This document shows, one piece after another, positions 9,288 through 17,900 of a DNA stretch of 64,000 bases. The position numbers and the translations under genes are program-made. The notes beneath the pieces are model-generated. The model was not told the DNA's origin and made no database searches. It was given only the letters and a program-made list of their open reading frames with translations. How positions within the stretch are numbered: the first letter of the stretch is position 1; every line of letters starts with the position of its first letter. The DNA comes from Murinocardiopsis flavida (lineage in GTDB: Bacteria; Actinomycetota; Actinomycetes; Streptosporangiales; Streptosporangiaceae). The stretch covers positions 89,389 to 153,388 of the forward strand of contig NZ_PYGA01000019.1 of NCBI RefSeq assembly GCF_003014485.1, in the 5' to 3' direction.

Positions 9288-9554
9288 ATGACGGCTGAGG
9301 CCGACCGGTCGGGTGTGGTGCTCGTGACGCTGCCCGACCGCGATGACGCGGAGGAGCTGGCCGAGCAGCTGGCCGACCAGGGGTACGAGCCGTGCGTCGT
9401 GCACCGCGACATGCTGTCCGGCGAGGACGACGCCGACGACGCCGACTGGGTGATCGAGGTGCGCACCGGCCCGCACGGCGGCCCGGCGACGTTCGACGAA
9501 CCGCACCTCGCCCTGCTCGCCGAGGATTACGGCGGGTTCGCCGCGGCCGAATGA
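9288..9554 (+). CDS. Small acidic conserved hypothetical protein
   Basis: 88 residues from the ATG at 9288, chosen because GAGGAGGG lies 8 nt upstream; a GTG at 9270 is in frame but overlaps that ribosome site. The sequence is acidic, with a likely beta-alpha start (VVLVTLPDRDDAEELAEQLADQGYEPCVVH) and later WVIEVRTGPHGG. The pattern of short strands and one amphipathic helix is reminiscent of RraB/SPOR-sized small folds, but no family is assigned. It is divergent from ileS, so its promoter region overlaps the 5' end of the T-box transcript. Confidence 0.65.
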   Translation: MTAEADRSGVVLVTLPDRDDAEELAEQLADQGYEPCVVHRDMLSGEDDADDADWVIEVRTGPHGGPATFDEPHLALLAEDYGGFAAAE

Positions 9555-9793
9555 GCCGCGCACCGGCTCGTTCCACCCCGCCCGCCACCCCGCATCGGTG
9601 CGGGGCGCGTCCGGCGGTGTTTCGGTGTCATTGCCGTTTTCCGCCGTGGTTGGTTGCCTTGCCCGTTGCGGGCGCTTAAGCTTCCCGGCATTGCGCGGCA
9701 GCTCTTATCGTGAGGGCGGGTGCGCTGTCAAGAGGAGATCATTCTCAACCGGGCGGTCGGGGGGCGGCCCGGTGTGCAGACCAGGGGGCGGGA

Positions 9794-10204
9794 ATGGCGA
9801 TGACCACCGAGACGCAGGCGCCGGTCCTGAACGGGGAGGACCCGTGGACCGCGGCCGAGTTCGCCGAGGTCCGCGACGGCCTTCAAGAGGAGGTCGACCG
9901 GTTGCGGGCCGACATCAGCGCCGCGGAGTCCGAGCTCGCCGAGCGGATGTCGGACTCCACCGAAGGGGCCGGCGACGACCCCGCGGACACCGGGGCGAAG
10001 GCCTACCAGCGCGAGCACGACCTCGCGCTGGCCTACAATACTCGTGACCTGCTCGCGCAGAGCGAGCGGGCGATCGAGCGCATGGAGGCGGGCACCTACG
10101 GGGTCTGCGAATCCTGCGGCAACGCAATCGGGAAGGCGCGCCTCCAGGTGTTCCCGCGCGCCACCCGGTGCGTGAAGTGCAAGCAGCGCCAAGAGCGCCG
10201 CTGA
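9794..10204 (+). CDS. DksA/TraR family C4 zinc-finger protein
   Basis: 136 residues from the ATG at 9794, with AGGGGG about 7 nt upstream. A GTG frame to 9710 adds non-family sequence. An N-terminal coiled coil (about residues 15-85) is followed by CESCGNAIGKARLQVFPRAT and CVKC, the four-Cys zinc finger (C-x2-C-x17-C-x2-C). Proteins of this type bind in the RNA polymerase secondary channel. The gene is immediately upstream of lspA, a conserved order in actinobacteria. Confidence 0.9.
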   Translation: MAMTTETQAPVLNGEDPWTAAEFAEVRDGLQEEVDRLRADISAAESELAERMSDSTEGAGDDPADTGAKAYQREHDLALAYNTRDLLAQSERAIERMEAGTYGVCESCGNAIGKARLQVFPRATRCVKCKQRQERR

Positions 10205-10216
10205 CCTGCGGCGCGG

Positions 10217-10864
10217 GTGGGCCGGACCTACCGGTGTGTTCTGTGGACGGAGACATTGCGAGAACAGCATCCCGGGGCCGATGACGCCCCCCAGTCCACC
10301 GGATCGACGTCCCGGCCCGCCGCGCCGAAACCGCGGCGCGCCCTGCTGCTCGCGGCCGTCGCCGCGGTCGTGGTCCTCGCCGACCTCGCCACCAAGACCA
10401 TCGCCCTGTCGCGGTTCTCCGCGCACGAACCCATCGCCGTGCTCGGCGAGTTCCTCCAGTTCACGCTCTGGTTCAACTCGGGCGCCGCGTTCTCCATGGG
10501 TACCGGCATGACGTGGGTCTTCTCCCTCATCAAGCTGGCCGTGATCGGCTACATCGCGTTCCTCGCCCGGCGGCTGCGCAGCACGGGGTGGGCCGTTGCC
10601 CTCGGCATGATCCTCGGCGGCGCGGCCGGGAACGTCATCGACCGGATCTTCCGGCCGCCGTACCTGCTCAACGGCGAGGTCATCGACTGGATCCAGCTGC
10701 CGAACTGGCCGGTGTTCAACCTGGCCGACTCCAGCATCGTGTGCGCCGGCGTGCTCGCCGTGCTGCTGGCGTTCCGCGGGATCAACATCGACGGCACGCG
10801 GGAAGGCGACGACGCCGACCCCGCTGAGGCGTCCGACGGCGCCGGCGGGGAGAGCCGCCAGTGA
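10217..10864 (+). CDS. lspA: Lipoprotein signal peptidase (signal peptidase II)
   Basis: 215 residues as drawn. Four membrane helices are visible, and the two catalytic aspartates lie in GNVIDRIF and FNLADSS. A non-conserved N-terminal region (about 40 residues) precedes the first helix and a hydrophilic acidic tail follows the last. The start is uncertain: GTG 10217 lacks a ribosome site, and TTG 10256 has GGAG only 3 nt away. The enzyme cleaves lipoprotein signal peptides in the membrane. The stop overlaps the next gene (GTGA), showing translational coupling. Confidence 0.93.
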   Translation: MGRTYRCVLWTETLREQHPGADDAPQSTGSTSRPAAPKPRRALLLAAVAAVVVLADLATKTIALSRFSAHEPIAVLGEFLQFTLWFNSGAAFSMGTGMTWVFSLIKLAVIGYIAFLARRLRSTGWAVALGMILGGAAGNVIDRIFRPPYLLNGEVIDWIQLPNWPVFNLADSSIVCAGVLAVLLAFRGINIDGTREGDDADPAEASDGAGGESRQ

Positions 10865-11787
10865 GCGACCACCGCAGCCTCCCCGTCCCCGACGGGCTCG
10901 AAGGCGACCGGCTCGACGCCGCCATCGCGCGCCTGTTCGGCCTGTCGCGCACGCGCGCCGCCGAACTCATCGCCGCGGGCGACGTGCTGGTCGACGGCGA
11001 CCCGGCGGGCAAGTCCGACCGGGTCCACGGCGGGGCCTGGCTGGAGGTCGTCCTCCCGCCGCCGCCGAGCGCGCCCACCCCGCGGCCCGAGCCGGTCCCC
11101 GGGCTGCGCATCGTGCACGAGGACGCCGACATCATCGTGGTCGACAAGCCGGTGGGCGTCGTCGCGCACCCCACCGGGGGCTGGACCGGCCCGAGCGTCC
11201 TCGAAGGGCTCCTCGCGTCGGGTGTGCAGCTCACCACCAGCGGTGCGGCCGAGCGCCAGGGGATCGTGCACCGGTTGGACGCCAACACCACCGGCCTCAT
11301 GGTCCTCGCCAAGAGCGAGACCGCCTACACCGTCCTGAAGCGCGCGTTCAAGGAGCGCACGGTCGACAAGCGGTACCACACCCTGGTCCAGGGGCACCCC
11401 GACCCGCTGCGCGGCACGGTCGACGCCCCGATCGACCGGCATCCCGCGGGCGACGGCCGCTGGGCGGTCGTCGCGGGCGGCAGGCCGTCGGTCACCCACT
11501 ACGACACCCTGGAGGCGTTCCGGGCCGCCAGCCTGCTGGAGATCAGGCTGGAGACCGGGCGCACCCACCAGATCCGGGTGCACATGGCGGCGCTGCGGCA
11601 CCCCTGCGTCGGCGACCACCTCTACGGGGCCGACCCCACGATCGCCGAGCGACTGGGCGTGTCCCGGCAGTGGCTGCACGCGGTCCGGCTCGGGTTCGAG
11701 CACCCCACCGAGCACCGCCCGGTGGAGTTCGCCAGCGACTACCCCGACGACCTCGCCAAGGCGGTCGACCAGTTGCGCGAGGACTGA
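10861..11787 (+). CDS. RluA/RluD-type RNA pseudouridine synthase
   Basis: 308 residues, GTG start overlapping the lspA stop by 4 nt. An N-terminal S4 RNA-binding domain (about 10-70) is followed by the catalytic domain with [16 protein letters not shown] near residue 138, whose Asp is the nucleophile. The later [10 protein letters not shown] and [10 protein letters not shown] motifs are typical of large-subunit rRNA pseudouridine synthases. It is most like RluD, but the exact RNA target cannot be fixed from sequence. The lspA-rluD order is conserved in actinobacteria. Confidence 0.93.
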   Translation: MSDHRSLPVPDGLEGDRLDAAIARLFGLSRTRAAELIAAGDVLVDGDPAGKSDRVHGGAWLEVVLPPPPSAPTPRPEPVPGLRIVHEDADIIVVDKPVGVVAHPTGGWTGPSVLEGLLASGVQLTTSGAAERQGIVHRLDANTTGLMVLAKSETAYTVLKRAFKERTVDKRYHTLVQGHPDPLRGTVDAPIDRHPAGDGRWAVVAGGRPSVTHYDTLEAFRAASLLEIRLETGRTHQIRVHMAALRHPCVGDHLYGADPTIAERLGVSRQWLHAVRLGFEHPTEHRPVEFASDYPDDLAKAVDQLRED

Positions 11788-11804
11788 CCAGCCGCGGCCG
11801 CGCC

Positions 11805-12746
11805 CTACCGGCGGGCGCGGCGCGGGCGGTACTGGGCGAGGGCGGCCCCGGCGATGATGACCAGGGCGCCCACCGGCTGGTTCCAGGCGAGGTCCTCGCC
11901 GAGGAGCAGCACCCCCGCGGCGATCGCGACGACGGGGACGAGGTAGGTGACCGTGGCGGCGACGGTCGCGCCGGCCTCGCGGACGATGGCGTACTGGAGG
12001 ACGTAGGCCAGGCCGGTGCCGAGCGCGCCGAGCGCCACCACCGACCCGATCACGGGCAGCGGCACGGCCCCCGGAGCGTCGGTGAACAGGGCCGCCGCCA
12101 CCGCGATCTGCACGCTTCCCGCAAGGAGCTGCGCCGTCGACAGCTCCAGCGGGGTGTGGCCGCTGCCCGCGACGAACCGCCGCAGGTAGGGCGTTCCGAT
12201 CCCGTAGCAGAGCGCCGCGGCGACGGCGAGGAGCATCCCGGTGCTGCCTGCACCGGCGAACCCGGTCCACACCCCGAACACGACCAGCACCCCGACGAAG
12301 CCGAGCAGGAGACCAGTGAGACGGGCCCGGGTGGGCCTTTCGTCGGTGAGCAGCACCAGCGAGAACACCAGGGCGAACAGCGGCGTCGCCGCGTTGCAGA
12401 TCCCCGACAGCGCCGAGGGGATGAGCTGCCCGGCGTGGCCGAACAGCGTGAACGGGACCACGTTCAGGAAGAACGACGTGACCGAGAGGTGCAGCCAGAT
12501 CCGGGGTTCGCGGGGCAGGCGTCCGCCGCGCAGCAGCAGGACCCCGGCGAGCGGCAGCAGGCCGGTCAGCATCCGGCCCAGCGTGATCTGGATCGGGTCG
12601 AGCGCCTGCGCCGCGACGCCGATGAACACGAAGCTCGTCCCCCAGACCAGGGCGAGCAGCAGGAACTTCGGGCGCCAGCCGATGGCGGGGCGCGCGGCCG
12701 TGGCGGCGGGCGCGCCCGCCGGGGTCCGCGCGGGGGAGATGCTCAT
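11805..12746 (-). CDS. EamA/DMT family drug-metabolite transporter
   Basis: 313 residues with ten hydrophobic helices in two EamA repeats (about 25-160 and 175-305). Family-type features include WGTSFVFIGVAAQ in helix 1 and LPVVAI-like stretches in the second half. It probably exports a small metabolite or amino acid across the membrane. It is divergent from the LysR gene with 74 bp between the starts, so that LysR is its likely regulator. Confidence 0.9.
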   Translation of the reverse strand: MSISPARTPAGAPAATAARPAIGWRPKFLLLALVWGTSFVFIGVAAQALDPIQITLGRMLTGLLPLAGVLLLRGGRLPREPRIWLHLSVTSFFLNVVPFTLFGHAGQLIPSALSGICNAATPLFALVFSLVLLTDERPTRARLTGLLLGFVGVLVVFGVWTGFAGAGSTGMLLAVAAALCYGIGTPYLRRFVAGSGHTPLELSTAQLLAGSVQIAVAAALFTDAPGAVPLPVIGSVVALGALGTGLAYVLQYAIVREAGATVAATVTYLVPVVAIAAGVLLLGEDLAWNQPVGALVIIAGAALAQYRPRRARR

Positions 12747-12820
12747 GGCCTAAGGGATACCGCCGAACCACCCCTAAGGTCTACTTCAATCTGCTTAAGC
12801 GCTGAGTTAGCATTGCTTAT
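12747..12820. promoter_or_regulatory. Divergent promoter region, EamA/LysR pair
   Basis: 74 bp holding both promoters. The AT-richer part around 12778-12818 contains CTTAAGCGCTGAGTTAGCA and TTGCTTATA, with short inverted half-sites of the T-N11-A sort used by LysR proteins. The exact site is a guess. Confidence 0.4.
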
Positions 12821-13723
12821 ATGTTGAGCATGGATCGGATGCGCGTCCTGCACGCGATCGCGGTGAACGGTTCCCTGAACGGCGCCGCCGAGGCGCTGCA
12901 CGTCACCAACTCCGCGGTGTCGCAGCAGCTCGCCAAGTTGGAACGCGAGGTCGGGCAGGCACTGGTCGAGCGCAACGGCCGCGGGGTCCGGCTCACCGAC
13001 GCGGCGCACATCCTGGTCGAGCACACCGGGCAGATCCTGTCGCTGGTGCATCGGGCAGAGGCCGACCTGGAGGCCCACCGCGACCAGGTGCTCGGGTCGC
13101 TGCGGCTGTCGTCGATCGCCACGGCGGCGCGCGGCCTGGCGGCTCCCGCGCTCGTCGCCCTGCGCGAGGCCCACCCCGGCCTGCGCGTCCAGTTGATCGA
13201 GCACGAGCCCGACCACAGCGTCCCCGCCGTCGCGCGCGGCGAGACCGACATGGCCATCGTCGTGGACTGGGCCGAGTCCATGATCCCCCTTCCCAAGGGC
13301 ATGATGCGGGTCCCGCTCATGGTCGACACCGCCGACGTGGCGCTGCCGGCCGACCACCCGCTCGCGCACCGCGGCCTGGTCGACATCGACGAGATCGTCG
13401 GCGAACCGTGGATCAGTTGGAACGGCGGCTCCATCTGCGACAACTGGCTGCACGGCATGCTGCGGGCGCGCGGCGTCGAGCCCGATGTCGCGCACCAAGC
13501 GGAGGAGCACCAGACTAAGCTCGCGATGATCGCCGCCGGGCTGGGCATCGCGGTGATGCCCCGGCTGGGCCGCGGCCCCGTTCCCGAGGGCGTGCGGCTC
13601 GTGCCGGTGCAGCCCGCGCTGGTGCGCCAGGTCTATGTGTTCTGGCGCGAGGACGCCGCCCGCCGCCCCGCCATCACGGCGACCGTCCGCGCGCTGAAGG
13701 AGGCGGCGGCCCGGCTGGGCTGA
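12821..13723 (+). CDS. LysR family transcriptional regulator
   Basis: 300 residues. A winged helix-turn-helix occupies about residues 3-62 (GSLNGAAEALHVTNSAVSQQ), followed by a periplasmic-binding-like effector domain (about 88-295). The ORF starts ATG-CTG-AGC-ATG, and either ATG is possible. It is divergent from the EamA exporter, the classic arrangement for a LysR regulator and its target. The effector is unknown. Confidence 0.92.
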   Translation: MLSMDRMRVLHAIAVNGSLNGAAEALHVTNSAVSQQLAKLEREVGQALVERNGRGVRLTDAAHILVEHTGQILSLVHRAEADLEAHRDQVLGSLRLSSIATAARGLAAPALVALREAHPGLRVQLIEHEPDHSVPAVARGETDMAIVVDWAESMIPLPKGMMRVPLMVDTADVALPADHPLAHRGLVDIDEIVGEPWISWNGGSICDNWLHGMLRARGVEPDVAHQAEEHQTKLAMIAAGLGIAVMPRLGRGPVPEGVRLVPVQPALVRQVYVFWREDAARRPAITATVRALKEAAARLG

Positions 13724-13789
13724 GCCCCGACCGCGCCGCGGCGGCCCCCGGTGTCCGGGGCCACGGCGCCGCCTGCTGGAATGAACGCC

Positions 13790-14752
13790 ATGAGAACGCT
13801 GGTCAAGGTCGCGTCGTTCGCCGGGCGCTGGTTCGGGCTGCTGATCCTGCTGAGCGCGGGCGTCGGCCTGCTCGTCCCGGAGCAGGCGGCGCTGCTGTCG
13901 CCGTGGGTGAGCGTGCTGCTCGGGGTCATCATGTTCGGCATGGGGCTCACCCTGCGCCCGGTCGACTTCGCGGTGGTCCTCACCCGGCCGCAGGCGGTGA
14001 TCGCCGGGGTGATCGCCCAGTTCGTGATCATGCCGCTCGCCGGGTTCGGAATCGGGGTCGCGCTGCAACTCCCGCCGCTGCTGCTGGTCGGGATGGTCCT
14101 GGTCGGCGCGGCGCCGGGCGGGACGGCGTCCAACGTCATCGTGTACCTGGCGCGCGGCGACGTGGCGCTGTCGGTCGCGATGACCTCGATCTCCACCCTG
14201 CTCGCCCCGTTCCTCACCCCGCTGCTGGTGCTGTGGCTGGCCGGGTCCACCCTGCCCGTCGACGCGGGCGGTCTGCTGGTCTCCATCCTCCAGGTGGTAC
14301 TCGTCCCCGTCCTGCTCGGGCTGCTGGTGCGGTGGCTGTTCGGCACCGTGGTGGAACAGGTGCTGCCGGTGCTGCCGCTGGTCTCGGTCGGCGGCATCAT
14401 GGTCGTGGTCTTCGCCGTTGTCGGCGCGAACGCCGACGCGCTGCTCGCCACCGGCGCCGTCCTGGTGCTCGCCGTCGTCCTGCACAACACCGCCGGACTC
14501 GCCCTCGGGTACGCGGGCGCGTGGGCCCTGCGCATGCCGGAGTCCGTGCGGCGCGCCGTGTCGGTTGAGGTGGGGATGCAGAACTCCGGGCTCGCGGCGG
14601 CGCTGGCGACCGCCCACTTCGCCCCGCTCGCCGCACTGCCCGCAGCGCTGTTCTCGGTCTGGCACAACCTGTCGGGCGCCCTGGTGGCGAGCTACTGGGC
14701 GCGCACGGCCCCCGCCGCCCAGGCGGCGGACGCCGGGAGCCGCCCGGACTGA
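13790..14752 (+). CDS. Bile acid:sodium symporter (BASS) family carrier
   Basis: About 320 residues from ATG 13790 (ATG 13781 and GTG 13751 are in frame; GGA at 13778 suits 13790). There are eight to ten hydrophobic helices. Family signatures are FGMGLTLRPVDF, GAAPGGTASNVIVYLARGDVALSV and EVGMQNSGLAAALA. BASS/PanS-type carriers couple sodium to organic anion transport; the substrate is not deducible. A hairpin made from GGCCCC/GGGGCC elements at 13743-13761 separates it from the LysR gene, and it is convergent with the TPP enzyme gene. Confidence 0.9.
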   Translation: MRTLVKVASFAGRWFGLLILLSAGVGLLVPEQAALLSPWVSVLLGVIMFGMGLTLRPVDFAVVLTRPQAVIAGVIAQFVIMPLAGFGIGVALQLPPLLLVGMVLVGAAPGGTASNVIVYLARGDVALSVAMTSISTLLAPFLTPLLVLWLAGSTLPVDAGGLLVSILQVVLVPVLLGLLVRWLFGTVVEQVLPVLPLVSVGGIMVVVFAVVGANADALLATGAVLVLAVVLHNTAGLALGYAGAWALRMPESVRRAVSVEVGMQNSGLAAALATAHFAPLAALPAALFSVWHNLSGALVASYWARTAPAAQAADAGSRPD

Positions 14753-14781
14753 CGCGGCCGCGCCGGGCGCGGCCCCGCTGC

Positions 14782-16470
14782 TCAGCCGTGCCCGCCGTGT
14801 TCGCCGAGCAGCGCCGACAGGGTGCTGCCAGGGCTGATGACGTCGGGGTCGGTGCGGACGTCGATGAGGGTCGGGCCCTCGGCGGCCGCCGCCTTGGCGA
14901 GCGCGGCCGCCAGCTCGGCGACCGTCGTGGCGGTCGCCCCGTTCGCGCCCAGCGCGCGGGCGTAGCCCGCGAGGTCCAGCGGCCCGCTGATGTCGATCGC
15001 CGCGGTGCGGCCCAGTTCCCGCGCCTGGTGCATGGCGATGGTGCCGTACATCCCGTTCTGGAAGACCACAACGGTGATCGCCGCGCCCGCCCGCACCGCC
15101 GTCTCCAGTTCGCTGCCTGTCATGAGAGCCCCGCCGTCGCCGGCGACGGCGACCACCGTCCGGTGCGGCGCGGCCAGCTTGGCGCCGATCGCGGCGGGGA
15201 TCGCGTAGCCCATGGCGCCGCTTGTGGGCGCGATCTGGGTGCGGGGGTGCCGGAAGAGCCAGCCCCGGTGCAGGAACGCCGCGAAGTTCCCGGCGTCGTT
15301 GGTGATGACGGAGTCCTCGGGCAGCGTGGCGCGCATGCACTCCACCACCTGCCACGGGTGCAGCCCCGGCCCCTGGTGCGCCGCCGCCTCGGCGGGTACC
15401 CGGGTGGTGTCGGCCCACGCCGCGTGCGCCGGCGACCAGTCGCGGTCCGGCCGCCCGGACTCGTGCCCGGGCTCGGATTCGGCCAGCGCGCGGAGCGCCT
15501 GCCCGGCGTCGGCCTGCGCCCCCAGCCAGACCCCGGCGACCGCGCCGAGCTGGTCGGGGGAGATGTCGATCTGCGCAACGGACGCCGCACCGCCGGGCAG
15601 CCGGTAGGTCTGCGTCGTTGTCTCGCTGAGCCGGCAGCCCACAACGAGGACGGCGTCGGCCTCCTCCAGCGCGCGCAGGACCGGCGGCGGGCAGCCGAGC
15701 CCCAGGTGGCCCAGATAGAGCGGGTGGTCGTTGGGGAACACGTCCTGGCGCCGCCACGAGGCGTACACCCCGGCCTGGAACCGCTCGGCGGCCCGGACGA
15801 GGGGTTCCCGCGCGCCGCGGGCGCCGCCGCCCGCGATGATGACCGGCCGCCGCGCGCCGTCGAGCCACGCGGCGACACGGTCGCGCTGCTCGTCGCCGAG
15901 CGGCGGCGCGGGCAGCGCCGCCAGCCCCGGGAGGGCCGCCGGCGGCGGGACCCGCTGCCCGAACAGGTCGCCGGGGACCGCGATCGCGACCGGGCCGGGC
16001 CGCCCGGTGGTGGCCGTCCGGACCGCCTGCGCCGTGACCTCGGCGAGCCGGTCGGCGCGGGTCACCGTCGTGGCCCACTTGGTGATGGGCGCGTAGAAGG
16101 CGGTGAGGTCGACCTCCTGGAACGCCTCGCGCCCCAGGTAGTCGGTCTCGACCTGGCCGAGGAACACGATCATCGGCGTGGAGTCCTGCGTCGCCGTGTG
16201 CACGCCCACCGCGAGGTTGGCGGCGCCGGGCCCGCGGGTCGCGGCGGCGACCGCGGGGACCCCCGTGGACTTCGCGTCGGCCTCCGCCATGAACGCCGCG
16301 CCGCCCTCGTGCCGGGTCGAGACCAGCCGGATGCGGTCGTGGCGGTGCATCGCGTCGGCCAGTTCGAGGAAGCTCTCGCCCGGCACGGTGTAGCAGCGGC
16401 GGATGCCTGCGGCGGCGAGGACGTCGACGACCTCCTCGGCGGCGGTGCGCCAGTCGCGGGTGTCGGTCAC
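14782..16470 (-). CDS. Thiamine-pyrophosphate enzyme, acetolactate-synthase large-subunit-like
   Basis: 562 residues with the three-domain POX/ALS architecture. The N-terminal PYR domain has the catalytic Glu in STRHEGGAAFMAEADAK near residue 55. A central Rossmann domain has VIIAGGGARGAREP. The C-terminal PP domain has GDGGALMTGSELETA and the Asn of FQNGMYG, which bind Mg-ThDP. It could make acetolactate or act as a 2-oxoacid decarboxylase or lyase. No regulatory ilvN partner is nearby. It lies 37 nt after azlD on the same strand and is probably cotranscribed with the azlCD exporter genes. Confidence 0.88.
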   Translation of the reverse strand: MTDTRDWRTAAEEVVDVLAAAGIRRCYTVPGESFLELADAMHRHDRIRLVSTRHEGGAAFMAEADAKSTGVPAVAAATRGPGAANLAVGVHTATQDSTPMIVFLGQVETDYLGREAFQEVDLTAFYAPITKWATTVTRADRLAEVTAQAVRTATTGRPGPVAIAVPGDLFGQRVPPPAALPGLAALPAPPLGDEQRDRVAAWLDGARRPVIIAGGGARGAREPLVRAAERFQAGVYASWRRQDVFPNDHPLYLGHLGLGCPPPVLRALEEADAVLVVGCRLSETTTQTYRLPGGAASVAQIDISPDQLGAVAGVWLGAQADAGQALRALAESEPGHESGRPDRDWSPAHAAWADTTRVPAEAAAHQGPGLHPWQVVECMRATLPEDSVITNDAGNFAAFLHRGWLFRHPRTQIAPTSGAMGYAIPAAIGAKLAAPHRTVVAVAGDGGALMTGSELETAVRAGAAITVVVFQNGMYGTIAMHQARELGRTAAIDISGPLDLAGYARALGANGATATTVAELAAALAKAAAAEGPTLIDVRTDPDVISPGSTLSALLGEHGGHG

Positions 16471-16507
16471 AGGCGGGCTCCTCAGCGTCGGCGGCGGTGC
16501 GTGCGGG

Positions 16508-16834
16508 TCAGCCTATGCCGAGCGCCCTGAGGACGCCCGCCGTCGCCGCCGCGACCGCGATGACCACCAGGAACGGGGCGCGCAGCAGCAGGGCCGCCAG
16601 GGCGGCGGCGACCCCGCCGAGCCGGGCCGGGTCCAGGTCGATCGCCTGGCCGTCTGCCGCCGACTGGACGGCGATGAGCGCCGCGAGCAGCGCGACCGGC
16701 ACCGTCATGGCGAACCGGGAGATCCACGGGTGGTCCAGCATCCGGCGCGGCGCGGCGAGCCCGGCGAACTTCAGCAGGTAGCAGCCGACCCCGGTGGCGA
16801 TGACGGCCATCCACGTCATCATGTACCCGCTCAT
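16508..16834 (-). CDS. azlD: AzlD family branched-chain amino acid exporter subunit
   Basis: 108 residues, three to four hydrophobic helices, with the AzlD-type start MTWMAVIATGVGCYLLKFAG and PVALLAALIAVQ. The ATG overlaps the azlC stop by 4 nt (ATGA), so the two subunits are translationally coupled. AzlCD/BrnFE complexes export branched-chain amino acids. A longer frame reading upstream through azlC is a shadow. Confidence 0.9.
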   Translation of the reverse strand: MSGYMMTWMAVIATGVGCYLLKFAGLAAPRRMLDHPWISRFAMTVPVALLAALIAVQSAADGQAIDLDPARLGGVAAALAALLLRAPFLVVIAVAAATAGVLRALGIG

Positions 16835-17574
16835 GCGCGCACCCCCGAACCGGAGGTCGGCGCCGCGCCGCCGGTGCCGTCGGCCCCGTCGCCGTCCTCG
16901 TCCCCGGCAGCGGGGGCCGGGGGCCCGGCGGGGCGGGTGACGCCGATCAGCGCGGCGACCGCGGCCAGCATCACCGGGACCCCGGGCGGCAGCAGCGGGG
17001 TGAGGCCGAGCGCGATCGCCGCACCCAGCAGGGCCACGGCGAGCGTGCTCCGGCCCTCCTTCAGACGCGGCCACAGCAGGGCGAGGAAGATCGCGGGGCC
17101 CACCGCGTCCAGGCCGAGCGCGTTGGGGTCGCCGATGTGCCCGACAGCGACCGCGCCGATGAGCGTCGTGGCGTTCCACAGCACGTACAGCGTCCCGAAC
17201 GTGACCGCGAACGCGGTCCGCGCGTCGCGGCGGCCGGACTGCGCCAGGGTGACCGCCGTGGTCTCGTCGATGACGCCGTGGGCCGCGAGCGCGCGGCTCC
17301 CGCCGCGCCAGCCGAGCACATCGGCCAGGCGCAGGCCGTAGAGGGTGTTGCGGCCGCCGAGGAGGAGCGCGCCGACCGCCCCGGCGAGGACGTTGCCGCC
17401 GCCGGCGACCACCCCGACAAGGGCGAACTGGGAGGCGCCGGTGAACGCGACCAGGCTCAGCACAACGGACTGGCCCACCGACAGCCCGGCGGTGACCGCC
17501 GCCGTGCCGAAGGCGATCCCGGACACGCCCACGGCGAGCCCCACACCGAGCCCGTCGCGCACGGGTGCGGACAT
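16831..17574 (-). CDS. azlC: AzlC family branched-chain amino acid exporter subunit
   Basis: 247 residues from the ATG at 17574. A GTG 9 codons upstream is also possible, and the ribosome site is weak for both. Family features include GLAVGVSGIAFGTAAVTAGLS, FTGASQFALVGVVAGGG and HGVIDETTAV. Several membrane helices are followed by a hydrophilic Gly/Asp-rich C-terminus. The frame is open upstream through the repeat region as far as the araC gene; that part is not taken as coding. Confidence 0.92.
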   Translation of the reverse strand: MSAPVRDGLGVGLAVGVSGIAFGTAAVTAGLSVGQSVVLSLVAFTGASQFALVGVVAGGGNVLAGAVGALLLGGRNTLYGLRLADVLGWRGGSRALAAHGVIDETTAVTLAQSGRRDARTAFAVTFGTLYVLWNATTLIGAVAVGHIGDPNALGLDAVGPAIFLALLWPRLKEGRSTLAVALLGAAIALGLTPLLPPGVPVMLAAVAALIGVTRPAGPPAPAAGDEDGDGADGTGGAAPTSGSGVRA

Positions 17575-17706
17575 AGGCGGAAATGATCTCTTCACAGTGC
17601 AGGACGCTATCCGCCGCCGACCGGCGCCGCCTTGAACGTTCTTGCAGCCCGCGCCGTGCCGGGGGTGAGTGCCGAGAGCGCCCTCGTCCACAGTGGACCT
17701 GGGCAA

Positions 17707-17760
17707 GGCTGCCGGAAAGCCTGCGTCGGCCGTCGCTGCTGCGCAGGCTTTCCGGCAGCC
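17707..17760. repeat. Perfect 19-bp inverted repeat (stem-loop)
   Basis: GGCTGCCGGAAAGCCTGCG at 17707-17725 is the exact reverse complement of 17742-17760, with a 16-nt loop. It sits inside the segment that resembles 5345-5420, where the hairpin is absent, as if inserted there. Confidence 0.9.
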
Positions 17761-17786
17761 TGGCTCCGGTCTCCTGGAGTTGAGGA

Positions 17787-17894
17787 CGCTCTTGCCCTGG
17801 ACGTCTGCGGGCCAGAGGGGCGCGCTCTTGTCCTGGACGTCTGCGGGCCAGAGGGGCGCGCTCTTGTCCTGGGTGTCTGCGGACCAGACCGGGA
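17787..17894. repeat. 36-bp tandem repeat, three copies
   Basis: Units 17787-17822, 17823-17858 and 17859-17894. Units 1 and 2 differ at one base and unit 3 is more diverged. Each begins CGCTCTTG(T/C)CCTGG and contains TCTGCGG.CCAGA. A seven-base start of a fourth unit reaches the araC stop codon. Confidence 0.92.
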
Positions 17895-17900
17895 CGTTCT

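Larger units (their letters stand above)
17575..17900. other. Repeat-filled spacer between azlC and the AraC gene
   Basis: 326 bp containing, from left to right, a segment shared with 5345-5420 (17660-17700), a perfect 19-bp inverted repeat (17707-17760) and three tandem copies of a 36-bp unit (17787-17894). The - strand frame is open across it and would encode a 12-residue repeat of the type QDKSAPLWPADV. This follows from the 36-bp period and the lack of stops and is not strong evidence of coding. Confidence 0.75.

Noticed and set aside
5656..9588. Very long open frame on the - strand covering ileS in another phase
   Set aside because: Arg/Pro/Gly-rich composition without family motifs; caused by the GC-biased third codon positions of ileS.
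12743..16078. Long - strand frame through the TPP enzyme, symporter and LysR genes
   Set aside because: Spans three well-supported genes in different frames and has no motifs of its own.
17787..17894. 36-bp repeats as a CRISPR array
   Set aside because: Units are directly adjacent with no spacers, and no cas genes are present.
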